A DNA stretch of 64,000 bases from the NCBI GenBank assembly GCA_963778375.1, contig CAVZTX010000004.1, positions 62,001-126,000 of the forward strand, read 5' to 3'. A model generated the notes under the pieces. The model had not been told where the DNA came from and did not search any database. It saw nothing but the letters and a program-made list of their open reading frames with translations. Positions 42,537-52,117 of this stretch are shown here, piece after piece (position 1 is the first letter of the stretch; every line of letters starts with the position of its first letter). Position numbers and translations under genes: made by a program. Source of the DNA: CAVZTX01 sp963778375 (GTDB taxonomy: Bacteria > Chloroflexota > Ktedonobacteria > Ktedonobacterales > Ktedonobacteraceae).

Positions 42537-43271
42537 ATGGCATCAACACAAAGCGTAAGTAGTTCAAGTATAGAGAATGTTCAGCAGAGTAGTGATGGAA
42601 TAAGCACTACTAACGTCAGCACATGGGAGCGCTGGGCATCCATCATTGGCGGCAGCGGGCTTACAATTACCGGAGTAGTGCTTGGCCTTAGTCAAAGGAA
42701 ATGGAGCATTAGTAGCATTGCTCTGGCATTGAGTGGAGGAGCGCTGATTTACCGTGGTGCAACTGGGCACAGCTTTATTTACCAGGGACTCGGCATCAAC
42801 ACAGCCTTGGATGGAACTGATACTGTTGGCACCGAGCCTGCGAACAAGGCGAGCGGAAAGGTTGAGATAGCGATGACGATCAACCGCTCGCCCGATGATA
42901 TGTATCATTTCTGGCAAAACTTCAATTCTGTAAATGCTCTTACATCCGCAAATACCGTCCCTACAAGGGAACAAGGGCAAAAGCTCATTGAGGAGAAAGA
43001 GTATGAGCGCAATGCCTGGAACGAACTGAAGGAAGCCGTCGTTGCCCACGATGGATATGTTCATTTTGAACAGGCTTCGAATGGCCGGGGTACTGAGGTC
43101 AGAGTGACCCTTGAGTACAATGCCCCCGGTGCCAAGCCAGGCGCTACTGTGGCCAAATTGATGGGCAAACCATCCAAACTTGAAATCACAGAAAAGCTTC
43201 GTCATTTCAAAGAGGTGATGGAAGCAGGCGAGATTCCAACAACGCAGGGCCAACCTACCGGAAATCGGTAG
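42537..43271 (+). CDS. Membrane-anchored SRPBCC (cyclase/dehydrase-like) protein
   Basis: The N-terminal half has two hydrophobic helices with a YgaP/DUF2892-like pattern (WERWASIIGGSGLTITGVVLG... GGALIYRGATGHSFIYQGLGI). The second half is an SRPBCC domain (VEIAMTINRSPDDMYHFWQNFNSV to FEQASNGRGTEVRVTLEY and LRHFKEVMEAGEIPTT). The middle of the SRPBCC fold is shorter than usual and lacks the WxA...EW segment, so the ligand pocket may be altered. Such proteins often occur in stress clusters; no reaction is known. ATG 42537 has AAAGGAG about 8 nt upstream. It precedes the Zn-dehydrogenase by 22 nt, so the two form an operon. Confidence 0.8.
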   Translation: MASTQSVSSSSIENVQQSSDGISTTNVSTWERWASIIGGSGLTITGVVLGLSQRKWSISSIALALSGGALIYRGATGHSFIYQGLGINTALDGTDTVGTEPANKASGKVEIAMTINRSPDDMYHFWQNFNSVNALTSANTVPTREQGQKLIEEKEYERNAWNELKEAVVAHDGYVHFEQASNGRGTEVRVTLEYNAPGAKPGATVAKLMGKPSKLEITEKLRHFKEVMEAGEIPTTQGQPTGNR

Positions 43272-43293
43272 ACAGATAAAAGGAGAATAAAGC

Positions 43294-44463
43294 ATGAAAG
43301 CTGTCTGCTGGAACGGCATACACGATGTACGAGTCGAAACCGTACCCGATCCCAAAATACTGAATCCGCATGACGCCATTATCGATATCAGTTCGACGGC
43401 AATTTGCGGCTCCGACCTTCACCTCTATGACGGCTATATTCCAATGATGAAGCAAGGGGACATTCTTGGCCACGAGTTCATGGGCGAAGTTGTCGAGGTC
43501 GGACGTGAAGTGCGCAATTTGAAAAAGGGCGATCGTGTGGTCGTACCCTTCACAATCGCGTGCGGCAACTGCTTCTTTTGCCAACGCCAATTGTGGTCGT
43601 TATGTGACAATTCGAACCCGAAAGCCTCAATAGCCGATACGATGTTTGGCTATACAGGGTCAGGCTTGTATGGCTACTCGCACATTTATGGTGGTTACGC
43701 CGGTGGGCAGGCCGAGTATGCGCGTGTGCCGTTCGCCGATGTGGGACCCATCAAGATTCCCGATGGCATAGAGGATGAGCAAGTGCTGTTTCTGTCGGAT
43801 ATCTTTCCCACCGGCTATATGGCGGCAGAGAACTGCAATATTCAGCCAGGAGATATCGTGGCGGTCTGGGGCTGCGGCCCTGTTGGTCAGTTCGCTATCA
43901 AAAGCGCCTATTTGCTCGGTGCGGAACGCGTCATTGCCATCGATAGAATTCCCGAAAGGCTGCGCATGGCTGAACAGCAAGGCAATGCGAAGGTGCTCAA
44001 TTACGAAGAGGTCGATGTGATGGAGGCACTGCGTGATCTGACCGGTGGCCGCGGGCCGGACTCTTGCATCGATGCAGTAGGATTGGAAGCGCACGGTACC
44101 GGCATTGAGGGTATCTATGACAAGGTAAAACAAACGCTGCGCCTCGAAACAGATCGCCCAATAGCACTACGTCATGCAATCTACGCCTGCCGCAAAGGTG
44201 GTATCGTATCGATCCCAGGCGTCTATGGTGGAATTCTTGATAAGTTTCCCCTGGGCATCGCTTTTGCTAAAGGCCTGACATTCAAGATGGGTCAGACGCA
44301 TGTGCATAAGTACTTACGCCCCTTACTCGAACGCGTGGAGCGCGGCGAGATTGATCCCTCGTTCGTCATCACCCACAGGTTGAGCCTGGATGAAGCTCCC
44401 CAAGGATATGAAACGTTCAAGTATAAAGAAGACGATTGCATTAAGGTTGTGCTCAAACCATAA
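43294..44463 (+). CDS. Zinc-dependent alcohol dehydrogenase
   Basis: Medium-chain dehydrogenase of 389 residues. Catalytic zinc ligands lie in [11 protein letters not shown] and [12 protein letters not shown]. The structural-zinc loop begins [15 protein letters not shown]. The Rossmann motif is [20 protein letters not shown] with DRIPERL following, favouring NAD. The long insert after GLEAHG matches the formaldehyde dehydrogenase-like/threonine dehydrogenase-like group that often accompanies SRPBCC genes. It oxidises an alcohol or aldehyde hydrate; the exact substrate is unknown. AAAGGAG precedes ATG 43294. Confidence 0.9.
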   Translation: MKAVCWNGIHDVRVETVPDPKILNPHDAIIDISSTAICGSDLHLYDGYIPMMKQGDILGHEFMGEVVEVGREVRNLKKGDRVVVPFTIACGNCFFCQRQLWSLCDNSNPKASIADTMFGYTGSGLYGYSHIYGGYAGGQAEYARVPFADVGPIKIPDGIEDEQVLFLSDIFPTGYMAAENCNIQPGDIVAVWGCGPVGQFAIKSAYLLGAERVIAIDRIPERLRMAEQQGNAKVLNYEEVDVMEALRDLTGGRGPDSCIDAVGLEAHGTGIEGIYDKVKQTLRLETDRPIALRHAIYACRKGGIVSIPGVYGGILDKFPLGIAFAKGLTFKMGQTHVHKYLRPLLERVERGEIDPSFVITHRLSLDEAPQGYETFKYKEDDCIKVVLKP

Positions 44464-44479
44464 GCTGTAACTCCCAAAG

Positions 44480-44546
44480 TTTTCTTTATATAAGTGACGG
44501 GCTTTGTCACCTGCGGTGACAAAGCCCGTCACTTATATAAAGAAAA
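44480..44546. terminator. Perfect 32-bp inverted repeat, likely bidirectional terminator
   Basis: Arms 44480-44511 and 44515-44546 are exact inverted repeats with a 3-nt loop. The inner half is GC-rich (GACGGGCTTTGTCACC) and the outer half AT-rich (TTTTCTTTATATAAGT), so each strand has a U-rich tail. It follows the dehydrogenase stop by 17 nt. The length is more than a terminator needs. Confidence 0.7.
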
Positions 44547-44616
44547 GGTAAGTCACCACAAGCGACAATTCTTGTAACGTTTCGCTTTCCTACAGCGTAT
44601 CTATTAGTAGAAATAC

Positions 44617-44629
44617 ATCGTTATACGAT
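44617..44629 (+). promoter_or_regulatory. Operator-like ATCGT-TAT-ACGAT
   Basis: A 5-bp perfect inverted repeat with a 3-nt spacer, about 50 nt before the response regulator gene. It matches the core of the longer palindrome at 47516-47538 in arms and spacing. Confidence 0.4.
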
Positions 44630-44677
44630 ATTATCATTCCGATCCAGATAAGGGATGCGCTAGAAAGTGAGCAACAC

Positions 44678-45394
44678 ATGAAACGCATATTAGTCGTCGA
44701 AGACGAACCACAAATCACTCACTTTCTCAAACGTGGTCTGACATACAAAGGCTTCGACGTAGTGGTAGCATTGGATGGAAGGCAAGCGCTGAACGCGGTC
44801 TATAACCATGCGCCCGACCTTGTCTTACTCAATGTCATGTTGCCTGATATGGACGGCTACGAGGTCTGTCGTCGCCTTCGTTCAGAGGGGAAAGAGACAT
44901 TGCCTGTGCTGATGCTCACGGCGAAGGATGATCTCTCCGACAAAATCATTGGACTGGATAGTGGTGCAGATGACTATATTACGAAACCATTCGATTTTGA
45001 GGAGCTTTTAGCTCGCATTCGAGCCGGTCTGCGCCGTGCGGAGAGCACGACTCAATCCAATCAAGAGCTGCACGTAGGAGACCTGGTTCTAGACACAGCA
45101 GCACGTCAGGTGTGGCGTGGAGACACTCTGATTGAATTGACAACACGTGAGTATAATCTGCTTGAACTGCTCATACGCCATAGCGGCCAGGTCCTGACCA
45201 AAGAAATCATTTTTGAACGTATCTGGGGCTATGATAACGAGGCAGGACTGGATATTATTAAGGTCTACATCAATTATCTCCGTGGCAAGCTGAATGCAGG
45301 AGGTAAACCGGATATTATTCATACGGTGCGTGGAGTAGGATACGTACTCAAACCGAAACCATCAGGTCCGTTGAAGACCCTGGAAAAGGGATGA
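44678..45394 (+). CDS. OmpR-family response regulator
   Basis: A 238-residue two-component regulator. Receiver domain (1-120): RILVVEDEPQ acid pocket, ADDYITKPFDFEE with the conserved Lys. The usual phospho-Asp position reads LVLLNVMLPDMDG, with Asn where Asp normally stands (LxxxDxxLP). The C-terminal winged helix (about 135-225) is typical OmpR type (LTTREYNLLELLIRHSGQVLTKEII and VYINYLRGKL). If the Asn reading is right, activation may not depend on phosphorylation at that residue. It precedes a sensor kinase by about 135 nt. Confidence 0.9.
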   Translation: MKRILVVEDEPQITHFLKRGLTYKGFDVVVALDGRQALNAVYNHAPDLVLLNVMLPDMDGYEVCRRLRSEGKETLPVLMLTAKDDLSDKIIGLDSGADDYITKPFDFEELLARIRAGLRRAESTTQSNQELHVGDLVLDTAARQVWRGDTLIELTTREYNLLELLIRHSGQVLTKEIIFERIWGYDNEAGLDIIKVYINYLRGKLNAGGKPDIIHTVRGVGYVLKPKPSGPLKTLEKG

Positions 45395-45529
45395 AGCGAA
45401 AAAGCATGCCAAACGTGTATACTAAAAACACAGCGTTTTTGCATCTATTTCTAGTATCCTTTTTCCGGGTGATTCATAAGAGGCGTTCTCCTCTTTCCCG
45501 GATATATAGCTCCAATTTGAAAGATAGCT

Positions 45530-47197
45530 ATGTCCGAAGTGCCAGAAACTGCCAGAAACGAGGAGGATGGTGCAATACCGACGGAGCAAAGCTTCCGTTT
45601 GTTCAGCACCATGTTCAAAACGATGTTTAGCAAACCTCGTTCATTGCGCAGCAAGCTGGCACTCTGGAATGCGTTGATGCTTCTTCTTGCTGTATTGCTC
45701 TTGGGAGGAATTGTCTACCTGCTGGTGACCTATCGCATGGTGACCGATCTAGATGCACAGTTGCGGGCACAAAGTACAAAGCTAGAAAATGCAGCACACC
45801 AATGGAAATCAACCGGTTCACCTGCCGACCTCCCATTCTTCCAGCAATTAGCGCGTAGCACACCTGTGAACGAATATACGACGAATTCCCTTTCCATCAA
45901 AATCTTTGACAAGCAGAATGCTCATATTCTTGCACTTTCACCGTTCCTCAACCAGATACTTGTGCCGATTAGTCATGCTGATTTTCAAGCAGCGCTACAG
46001 GGTAAGCAAACCCTGGCTTCCTTAAAGAATGTAAATGGAGACGAGGTCCATACCTTCACATTCCCTTTATACGACAAAGTCCAGCAACTGGTTGCTATTG
46101 TCCAGGTCAGCCAATCGATGGTGGTGGTCAGGCAGGTGCAGACGATACTCCTGGTCATATTGGGTTTTGGAGGCCTCTTTGCGGCGATCATTGCCTACAT
46201 TGTTGGTTTCTTCCTGACAAATTACGAACTGCGCCCACTCAGCAGACTCATCTATACGATGCATAGACTAAGCGTACAACATTTGCATACACGCTTCCAT
46301 CCCCGTATAGTAACAGCCGAGGTTATCATGCTAGCTGAAGCTTTCAACACTATGGTGGATCGTCTGGAAGAAAGTTTTGCGCTGCAACGAAACTTTGTGG
46401 CCGATGTCTCACACGAACTGAGAACGCCGCTGACAGCCATGCAGGGACATATAGATGTACTACTCCTTGATGCAGAGCTCGATGGGGCCCGCGAAGATTT
46501 GCAGCAGATCAGTGCCGAGCTGAGGCGCCTTTCACGGCTGGTATCAAACCTTCTGACAAGCGCACGTGCAAACGCAGGTATGCTTCCGCAGCCTTTTGCG
46601 AATGGTATCCAGTATGTAGAATTGGACGCGTTACTCATAGATGTCGCCCGACAGGTGCGCTTCCTACATCGACAGAGCAAATTAGAGATAGGACGCTTGG
46701 AACAAGTACGTGTGCCCGGTGATGCAGATATGCTGAAGCAACTACTCCTCAATTTGGTAGATAATGCCCTGAAGTATACAGCGCCAACAGGTGAGGTACG
46801 TCTAGAATTGATACGGGCCAGTGACGCCGAGCACGAGTCCGCGCATCGCACACCAGGACAGTTCGCACTTCCATCCTTCTCTTTAGAGAAACCAGCTAAT
46901 GAACCACCCCCCTCACTAGCACAAGAGGAGCAGTCCACCACCGGGAACTGGGCCGTTCTTGTCATCTGTGATAATGGTCCGGGGATAGCCCAAGAGGACT
47001 TACCCCATATATTTGAGCGCCTCTACCGTGCAGAACAGGGAAGAGCCCGTAGTCGGCAAGGCGCGGGTCTGGGTCTTTCTATCGCTCAACTAATTGCCCA
47101 GGCTCATGACGGTGATATAGAAGTAAAGAGCGAGCTAGGAACAGGTACCTGCTTCCGCGTATGGTTGCCAACAAGCATGGATACAACGGCAACTTAA
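45530..47197 (+). CDS. Sensor histidine kinase
   Basis: Two transmembrane helices (about residues 45-68 and 200-225) enclose an extracytoplasmic sensor of about 130 residues. A HAMP domain follows, then HisKA with VADVSHELRTPLTAMQGH, and the ATPase with NLVDNALKYT, DNGPGIAQEDLPHIFERLYR and GAGLGLSIAQLIAQAH. All catalytic boxes are intact; a linker of about 45 residues separates the N and G1 boxes, longer than usual. Expected partner of the regulator just upstream. The start is uncertain: ATG 45530 has only a weak site, and ATG 45612 also precedes the first helix. Confidence 0.88.
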   Translation: MSEVPETARNEEDGAIPTEQSFRLFSTMFKTMFSKPRSLRSKLALWNALMLLLAVLLLGGIVYLLVTYRMVTDLDAQLRAQSTKLENAAHQWKSTGSPADLPFFQQLARSTPVNEYTTNSLSIKIFDKQNAHILALSPFLNQILVPISHADFQAALQGKQTLASLKNVNGDEVHTFTFPLYDKVQQLVAIVQVSQSMVVVRQVQTILLVILGFGGLFAAIIAYIVGFFLTNYELRPLSRLIYTMHRLSVQHLHTRFHPRIVTAEVIMLAEAFNTMVDRLEESFALQRNFVADVSHELRTPLTAMQGHIDVLLLDAELDGAREDLQQISAELRRLSRLVSNLLTSARANAGMLPQPFANGIQYVELDALLIDVARQVRFLHRQSKLEIGRLEQVRVPGDADMLKQLLLNLVDNALKYTAPTGEVRLELIRASDAEHESAHRTPGQFALPSFSLEKPANEPPPSLAQEEQSTTGNWAVLVICDNGPGIAQEDLPHIFERLYRAEQGRARSRQGAGLGLSIAQLIAQAHDGDIEVKSELGTGTCFRVWLPTSMDTTAT

Positions 47198-47333
47198 AGC
47201 TCAGTCTTCTTATTTATTTCCAAGCTTTGCTTAGAAAGTTCTAACCTTACATTTACCTCTCTTTAACCAAGGAGAAGTATAGTTAAATAGGGTTCAAAAC
47301 TTGTAACTACTAGATGAACATTTTCAAGGTGGC

Positions 47334-47378
47334 AAGCCCCTGGAAACCTGGATTCTGTAAGGCTCAGGGGCTTCTTTG
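47334..47378 (+). terminator. Terminator-like hairpin after the kinase gene
   Basis: AAGCCCCTG pairs with CAGGGGCTT over a 22-nt loop (with an inner CCT/AGG), followed by CTTTG. It lies about 140 nt after the kinase stop and 300 nt before the next gene. The rest of 47198-47648 shows no gene. Confidence 0.55.
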
Positions 47379-47515
47379 TGAGTGGCTTGCTGAATGGCCT
47401 TTTTAGTCGCACAAAACGTAATTTCTGTTTCAATAGAAATATGTAACGCGACATAATAAAAAGCATTCACCTTGAAATAGCGCTGTAACTTTTTGAGCTT
47501 CTATAACGTGTTACT

Positions 47516-47538
47516 ATTGTATCGTAATACGATACAAT
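47516..47538 (+). promoter_or_regulatory. Palindromic operator ATTGTATCGT-AAT-ACGATACAAT
   Basis: Two exact 10-bp arms with a 3-nt spacer, about 110 nt before the molybdopterin oxidoreductase gene. Such compact symmetry is typical of TetR- or MarR-like sites, but no such regulator gene is near. Its ATCGT...ACGAT core is shared with 44617-44629. Confidence 0.55.
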
Positions 47539-47648
47539 CCCCACAATTGTACGTAACAGGGAGATTTTGTGCTATCGATGGTTAGTATTCATACCACCAG
47601 GAAGCTTCGCAGGCAGTGCTTTGAGAAGATAAGTAAGGATGGGCAACA

Positions 47649-49166
47649 ATGAACATCCATATAATACTTGCATCGCTTAGCTTTCCACTTTGGATAAGGC
47701 TCACCCATTACATCAATCTGCTCTTTATAGGCTTGTTGATTCGCAGCGGCATCCAGATAGCGGGAGCCCATCCCCGACTATACTGGAACGATGGCTGCAA
47801 TCCGAAGAAGGCTTGGCTCAATTTAGTCAGGAAGAAGGTTCCTACCGATAAACTGTATACATCGATGGATGACGAAGTGCCGGTTCCTAAATGGCTAGCG
47901 TTGCCAGGGGAGGACAACCTCGGCCTTGGTCGCCATTGGCATTTCTTCTCTATCATCTTCTGGCTTCTGAACGGGATTGTTTACATCGTCCTGCTCTTTG
48001 CGACTGGCGAGTGGACGCGCCTGATTCCAACATCCTGGTCAATTATCCCGCGTGCATGGACTACACTCCTCACCTACCTGACATTTCATATACCACCAGC
48101 CAGCGACTTTCGGCCTTTTGATCCGCTGCAACAACTGGCTTACGCAGGTGTTGTCTTCTTGCTTGCGCCTTTCATGCTGCTCACGGGAGCAGCCTTGTCG
48201 CCAGCGATTGAGGCGCGCTTTCCCTGGTATATCAAGATTTTCGGCGGCAGACAATCTGCACGCAGCCTCCATTTTCTGAGCATGATTGCCTTCACGATCT
48301 TTATTATCATCCATACGGCGCTCGTCCTGATTGTGCATTTCCAGGACAACATTCGTAATATCGTTCTTGGCAGCGGACAAGGAAATTTCGGTCTTGCCAT
48401 CACAATTGCCATCATCGCCTTGATTGTCGTCGCACTGATCTATGTGTGGGCCTCATGGCAGACGCTGCGAAACCGCCGGGGAATGCAGCACACGCTTGGA
48501 TTTCTGGTTGATCCCGTGCGCAAAGCCCTTCTGCAACATGAGGTGTCAAAGCAGCACTATAAGCAGTCCGATATCTCCCCGTATTTCTGGGTCAATGGTC
48601 GTCCGCCTGACAGCGAAGAGTACAGGGCACTGGCACAGAATAACTTTCATGACTGGAAGCTTGAAATATCGGGTCTGGTTACCAACCCAACAGCATTCTC
48701 GCTTGAGGATTTACGTAAGCTGCCAAAGCAGACGCAGATCACCAAACACAACTGCATTCAGGGTTGGTCTGGTGTTGCCGAGTGGGGAGGCGTTTGCCTG
48801 ACTGAAATTATCAAGTTAGTCGGGGTGAAGCCCGAAGCAAAGTACGTTGTTTTCACTTCCTATCAGAAGGGGAAACAGTCGGTCAAGCCAGAACTTAAGG
48901 AAGCGCTGGAGCATACTTTTTATGAGGTCCTCGAAATGGAGGTAGTCAAACATCCGCAGACCATCTTGGCTTATGAGATGAATGATAAGCCTCTCCCCAT
49001 CGAACACGGAGCGCCCGTGCGTTTGAGGGTCGAGACACTCCTTGGATACAAGATGGTGAAATACCTGCGCTCGATTGAATTTGTGGAGAATTACAGTCAT
49101 ATCGGTCAAGGGCAAGGTGGCTTCCGCGAAGATTTCCAATACTACGGATCAACCGCGGAGATATAA
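47649..49166 (+). CDS. Cytochrome b-like membrane domain fused to a molybdopterin oxidoreductase
   Basis: Residues 1-240 form a membrane domain of about five helices with paired His residues (RLTHYINLLF; GRHWHFFSIIF; SARSLHFLSMI; IIIHTALVLIVHF), consistent with a di-haem cytochrome b561/MsrQ-type unit. After a linker, residues about 330-490 are a sulfite oxidase-fold molybdopterin domain (DWKLEISGLVTNPTAFSLEDL, then KHNCIQGWSGVAEWGG), where the Cys is the expected Mo ligand. In other bacteria these are separate subunits such as MsrP and MsrQ. The fusion would pass electrons from the quinone pool to Mo. No Tat signal is visible, and the side of the membrane is unclear. Start ATG 47649. Confidence 0.82.
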   Translation: MNIHIILASLSFPLWIRLTHYINLLFIGLLIRSGIQIAGAHPRLYWNDGCNPKKAWLNLVRKKVPTDKLYTSMDDEVPVPKWLALPGEDNLGLGRHWHFFSIIFWLLNGIVYIVLLFATGEWTRLIPTSWSIIPRAWTTLLTYLTFHIPPASDFRPFDPLQQLAYAGVVFLLAPFMLLTGAALSPAIEARFPWYIKIFGGRQSARSLHFLSMIAFTIFIIIHTALVLIVHFQDNIRNIVLGSGQGNFGLAITIAIIALIVVALIYVWASWQTLRNRRGMQHTLGFLVDPVRKALLQHEVSKQHYKQSDISPYFWVNGRPPDSEEYRALAQNNFHDWKLEISGLVTNPTAFSLEDLRKLPKQTQITKHNCIQGWSGVAEWGGVCLTEIIKLVGVKPEAKYVVFTSYQKGKQSVKPELKEALEHTFYEVLEMEVVKHPQTILAYEMNDKPLPIEHGAPVRLRVETLLGYKMVKYLRSIEFVENYSHIGQGQGGFREDFQYYGSTAEI

Positions 49167-49196
49167 GACTTTGCCAAGAAGAAAGGTAAGAAATTC

Positions 49197-50999
49197 ATGG
49201 CTGACAAAGTAAGTGATTTCATGTTGAAGCGTCTCTCCGAGTGGGGAGTGAAGCGTATTTTCGGTTATCCCGGTGATGGCATTCTCGGCATTATGGGAGC
49301 CTTAGAGCGCAATCCGGACCTGTTTCAGTTCGTTCAGGTTCGTCATGAAGAGATGGCAGCCTTTATGGCCTCTGGACACGCGAAATTCACGGGCGAGCTT
49401 GGTGTCTGCATGGCAACATCTGGACCAGGAGCGATACACCTCTTGAATGGGTTGTATGATGCTAAGATGGATCACCAGCCGGTGCTTGCTATTGTGGGAC
49501 AATCAGCACGTAGCGCCCTCGGAGGCAACTACCAGCAAGAAGTTGACCTCCTGAATCTGTTCAAGGATGTCGCGGGTGAGTACGTGCATATGTGTACCGA
49601 CGCAGTGCAGATGCGACAACTGGTAGACCGCGCATGCCGTATTGCCCTAGCAGAGCGCACAGTGACGTGCATCATCATGCCGAAAGATGTGCAAGACCTG
49701 GATGCAGTGGAGAAGCCACCCCACAAGCACAACACAGTTCATACAAGCGTTGGCTACTCCTATCCATATACCATCCCCAGCAAGCAAGACCTGCAGCGGG
49801 CCGCTAACATTCTCAACGAGGGCAAGAAGGTCGCCATCTTGATTGGCGCAGGGGCGATGGATGCTGGCCCCGAGGTAACCGAAGTCGCCGATCTGCTCGG
49901 TTGCGGTGTAGCCAAAGCCCTGCTAGGCAAAGCAGCGCTGCCTGATGATCTGCCCTTTGTCACAGGTGGCCTCGGCCTGCTTGGAACGACGCCAAGCTGG
50001 AATATGATGATGAACTGCGATACCCTGCTCATCGTTGGTTCCAGCTTCCCCTATTCCGAGTTCCTGCCAAAGGAAGGACAGGCACGCGGCATCCAGATCG
50101 ATATCGACCCACGCATGCTCGGCCTTCGCTACCCAACCGAACTCAACTTGATTGGTGACAGCGTGCAGTCATTGCGAGCACTTATCCCGCTGCTCAAGCG
50201 AAAGGAAGATCGCTCATGGCGGAACAAGATCGAGTCTGATATTCGCGATTGGTGGAAGACGATTGAGGCTCGTGCAAAGGAGAGCGCAGACCCGATCAAC
50301 CCAGAATTTGTTACCTGGGAACTCTCGCCTCGCCTTCCTGAGAAGGCTATTCTCAGCGCTGATTCGGGCACAACCGCAAACTGGTATGGCCGCACTATCA
50401 AAATGCGTGCAGGAATGAAGGGCTCCGTATCAGGAAGCCTTGCCTCACTAGGTGCGGCAGTTCCCTATGCAATTGCCGCCAAATTCGCCTATCCCGATCG
50501 CGTGCCCGTCGCCCTTACCGGTGATGGCGCATTTCAGATGAACGGGATCAACGAGATGATCACCGTGAAGAAGTATTGGAAAGAGTGGAGCGACCCTCGC
50601 CTTGTCTTCATCGTGCTCAACAACCAGGATCTGAACCAGGTCACTTGGGAGATGCGCATTGAAGCGGGTGATCCGAAGCTGGCCATGACACAATCTATCC
50701 CGGATATGCCGTATGCCGCCTACGCTGAGTCCCTCGGGCTTGTGGGCATTCGTGTAGATAAGCCAGAAGACCTGGGACGTGCCATTGATGAAGCGCTTTC
50801 CGCCAACCGCCCTGTTGTGCTAGACGTATATACCGACCCGAATGTGCCAACAATTCCACCGCATATCACATTTGAGCAGATAAAGAATTACAGCACTGCC
50901 CTGCTGCATATGGACCCCGATGAAGGCGGTATCATCAAGCAGTCTGTCAAGAGCGTGGTTGAAGGCATTATACCGGGATTTGGAGAAAAGGATAAGTAG
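49197..50999 (+). CDS. Thiamine pyrophosphate-requiring enzyme (pyruvate oxidase/acetolactate synthase-like)
   Basis: Three-domain TPP enzyme of 600 residues. PYR domain: GYPGDGILGIMGAL and RHEEMAAFMASGHAKF with the catalytic Glu. Middle Rossmann-like domain: GKKVAILIGAGAMDAG. PP domain: GDGAFQMNGINEMI, then NNQDLNQVTWEMR for Mg/TPP. Closest in pattern to PoxB-like pyruvate oxidases, which decarboxylate pyruvate and pass electrons to FAD/quinone; the carboligase side reaction of acetolactate synthase cannot be excluded. AAGAAAGG lies upstream of ATG 49197. The next gene starts 3 nt after its stop. Confidence 0.88.
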   Translation: MADKVSDFMLKRLSEWGVKRIFGYPGDGILGIMGALERNPDLFQFVQVRHEEMAAFMASGHAKFTGELGVCMATSGPGAIHLLNGLYDAKMDHQPVLAIVGQSARSALGGNYQQEVDLLNLFKDVAGEYVHMCTDAVQMRQLVDRACRIALAERTVTCIIMPKDVQDLDAVEKPPHKHNTVHTSVGYSYPYTIPSKQDLQRAANILNEGKKVAILIGAGAMDAGPEVTEVADLLGCGVAKALLGKAALPDDLPFVTGGLGLLGTTPSWNMMMNCDTLLIVGSSFPYSEFLPKEGQARGIQIDIDPRMLGLRYPTELNLIGDSVQSLRALIPLLKRKEDRSWRNKIESDIRDWWKTIEARAKESADPINPEFVTWELSPRLPEKAILSADSGTTANWYGRTIKMRAGMKGSVSGSLASLGAAVPYAIAAKFAYPDRVPVALTGDGAFQMNGINEMITVKKYWKEWSDPRLVFIVLNNQDLNQVTWEMRIEAGDPKLAMTQSIPDMPYAAYAESLGLVGIRVDKPEDLGRAIDEALSANRPVVLDVYTDPNVPTIPPHITFEQIKNYSTALLHMDPDEGGIIKQSVKSVVEGIIPGFGEKDK

Positions 51000-51001
51000 A
51001 G

Positions 51002-52117
51002 ATGTCTGACACGCGATTTGGCGACAACGGCGTTGCCATCGAGCGGCTTGATGTCTCTGCTTATACCGTGCCGACCGACTTTCCGGAGTCGGACGGCACG
51101 ATTCAATGGGACAGCACGACGCTCGTAGTTGTTGAGGCAACCGCCGGGGGCAAGCGTAGTCTTGGCTATAGCTATGCAGATGTTGCAACGGCAAAGCTCA
51201 TTTCGGAACTGCTCGCCGACATCGTCGTAGGCCGCGATGCTATGGCGATCCCCGCTACCTGGTTTGCAATGGTACACGCGATCCGAAACCTTGGGCGCCC
51301 AGGAATTTGCTCGATGGCAATTGCTGCCGTCGATTCATCATTGTGGGATTTGAAGGCGCGTTTGCTCGATCTGCCCCTGGTTACGCTGTTGGGAGCAAGG
51401 CGCGAGAGCGCGGCAATCTACGGCAGCGGTGGTTTTACATCGTATTCACGGGCGCAATTGCAAAGGCAGCTTGGCGACTGGGTTGCCGACGGTATTCCTC
51501 GCGTGAAGATGAAGATTGGGCGCGATCCGGATGCCGATCCCAGCCGTGTAGCCGATGCACGCGAGGCCATTGGGCCGGATACCGAACTCTTTGTCGATGC
51601 AAATGGAGCATATAGCCGCAAAGAAGCACTAGCATTAGCTCAAATCTTCGCTGCCGAATCGGGCGTCACCTGGTTTGAGGAGCCAGTTTCATCTGACGAT
51701 CTGGAAGGGCTGCGACTGATTCGTGATCGTGCACCCGTCGGTATGGAAATCGCCGCCGGAGAATACGGCTACGATCTCTGGTACTTCCGTCATATGCTCG
51801 AAGCTGGGGCAGTGGACGTACTACAAGCCGATGCAACGCGCTGCGCGGGCATCACAGGCTTTATGCGTGTCGATGCGCTCTGCGAGTCTCGTTCAATGCA
51901 GCTTTCATCGCACTGCGGACCATCGATACATGTGCATCCCTGCTGTGCCGTCAATTCGTTCCGCCACATGGAATATTTCCACGACCACGTACGAATTGAG
52001 CACATGCTCTTCGATGGTGCATTGATGCCAGTTAATGGTGCATTACGGCCAGACCTCTCACGCCCCGGCATGGGACTTGAATTGAAACGGTCTGAGGCTG
52101 CAAAATATGCGGTATAG
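51002..52117 (+). CDS. Enolase-superfamily enzyme (mandelate racemase/muconate lactonizing type)
   Basis: A 371-residue sugar-acid dehydratase or racemase-like TIM barrel. An N-terminal capping domain is followed by the catalytic KMKIGRD, the metal ligands in DANGAYSRKEA, WFEEPVSSDD and AAGEYGYD, and the loop SSHCGPSIHVH. The pattern fits aldonate dehydratases (for example gluconate or galactonate to 2-keto-3-deoxy acid). Near GMC and subunit-3 genes this suggests a step after sugar oxidation. Its 3' end overlaps the longest reading of the next gene. Confidence 0.88.
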   Translation: MSDTRFGDNGVAIERLDVSAYTVPTDFPESDGTIQWDSTTLVVVEATAGGKRSLGYSYADVATAKLISELLADIVVGRDAMAIPATWFAMVHAIRNLGRPGICSMAIAAVDSSLWDLKARLLDLPLVTLLGARRESAAIYGSGGFTSYSRAQLQRQLGDWVADGIPRVKMKIGRDPDADPSRVADAREAIGPDTELFVDANGAYSRKEALALAQIFAAESGVTWFEEPVSSDDLEGLRLIRDRAPVGMEIAAGEYGYDLWYFRHMLEAGAVDVLQADATRCAGITGFMRVDALCESRSMQLSSHCGPSIHVHPCCAVNSFRHMEYFHDHVRIEHMLFDGALMPVNGALRPDLSRPGMGLELKRSEAAKYAV

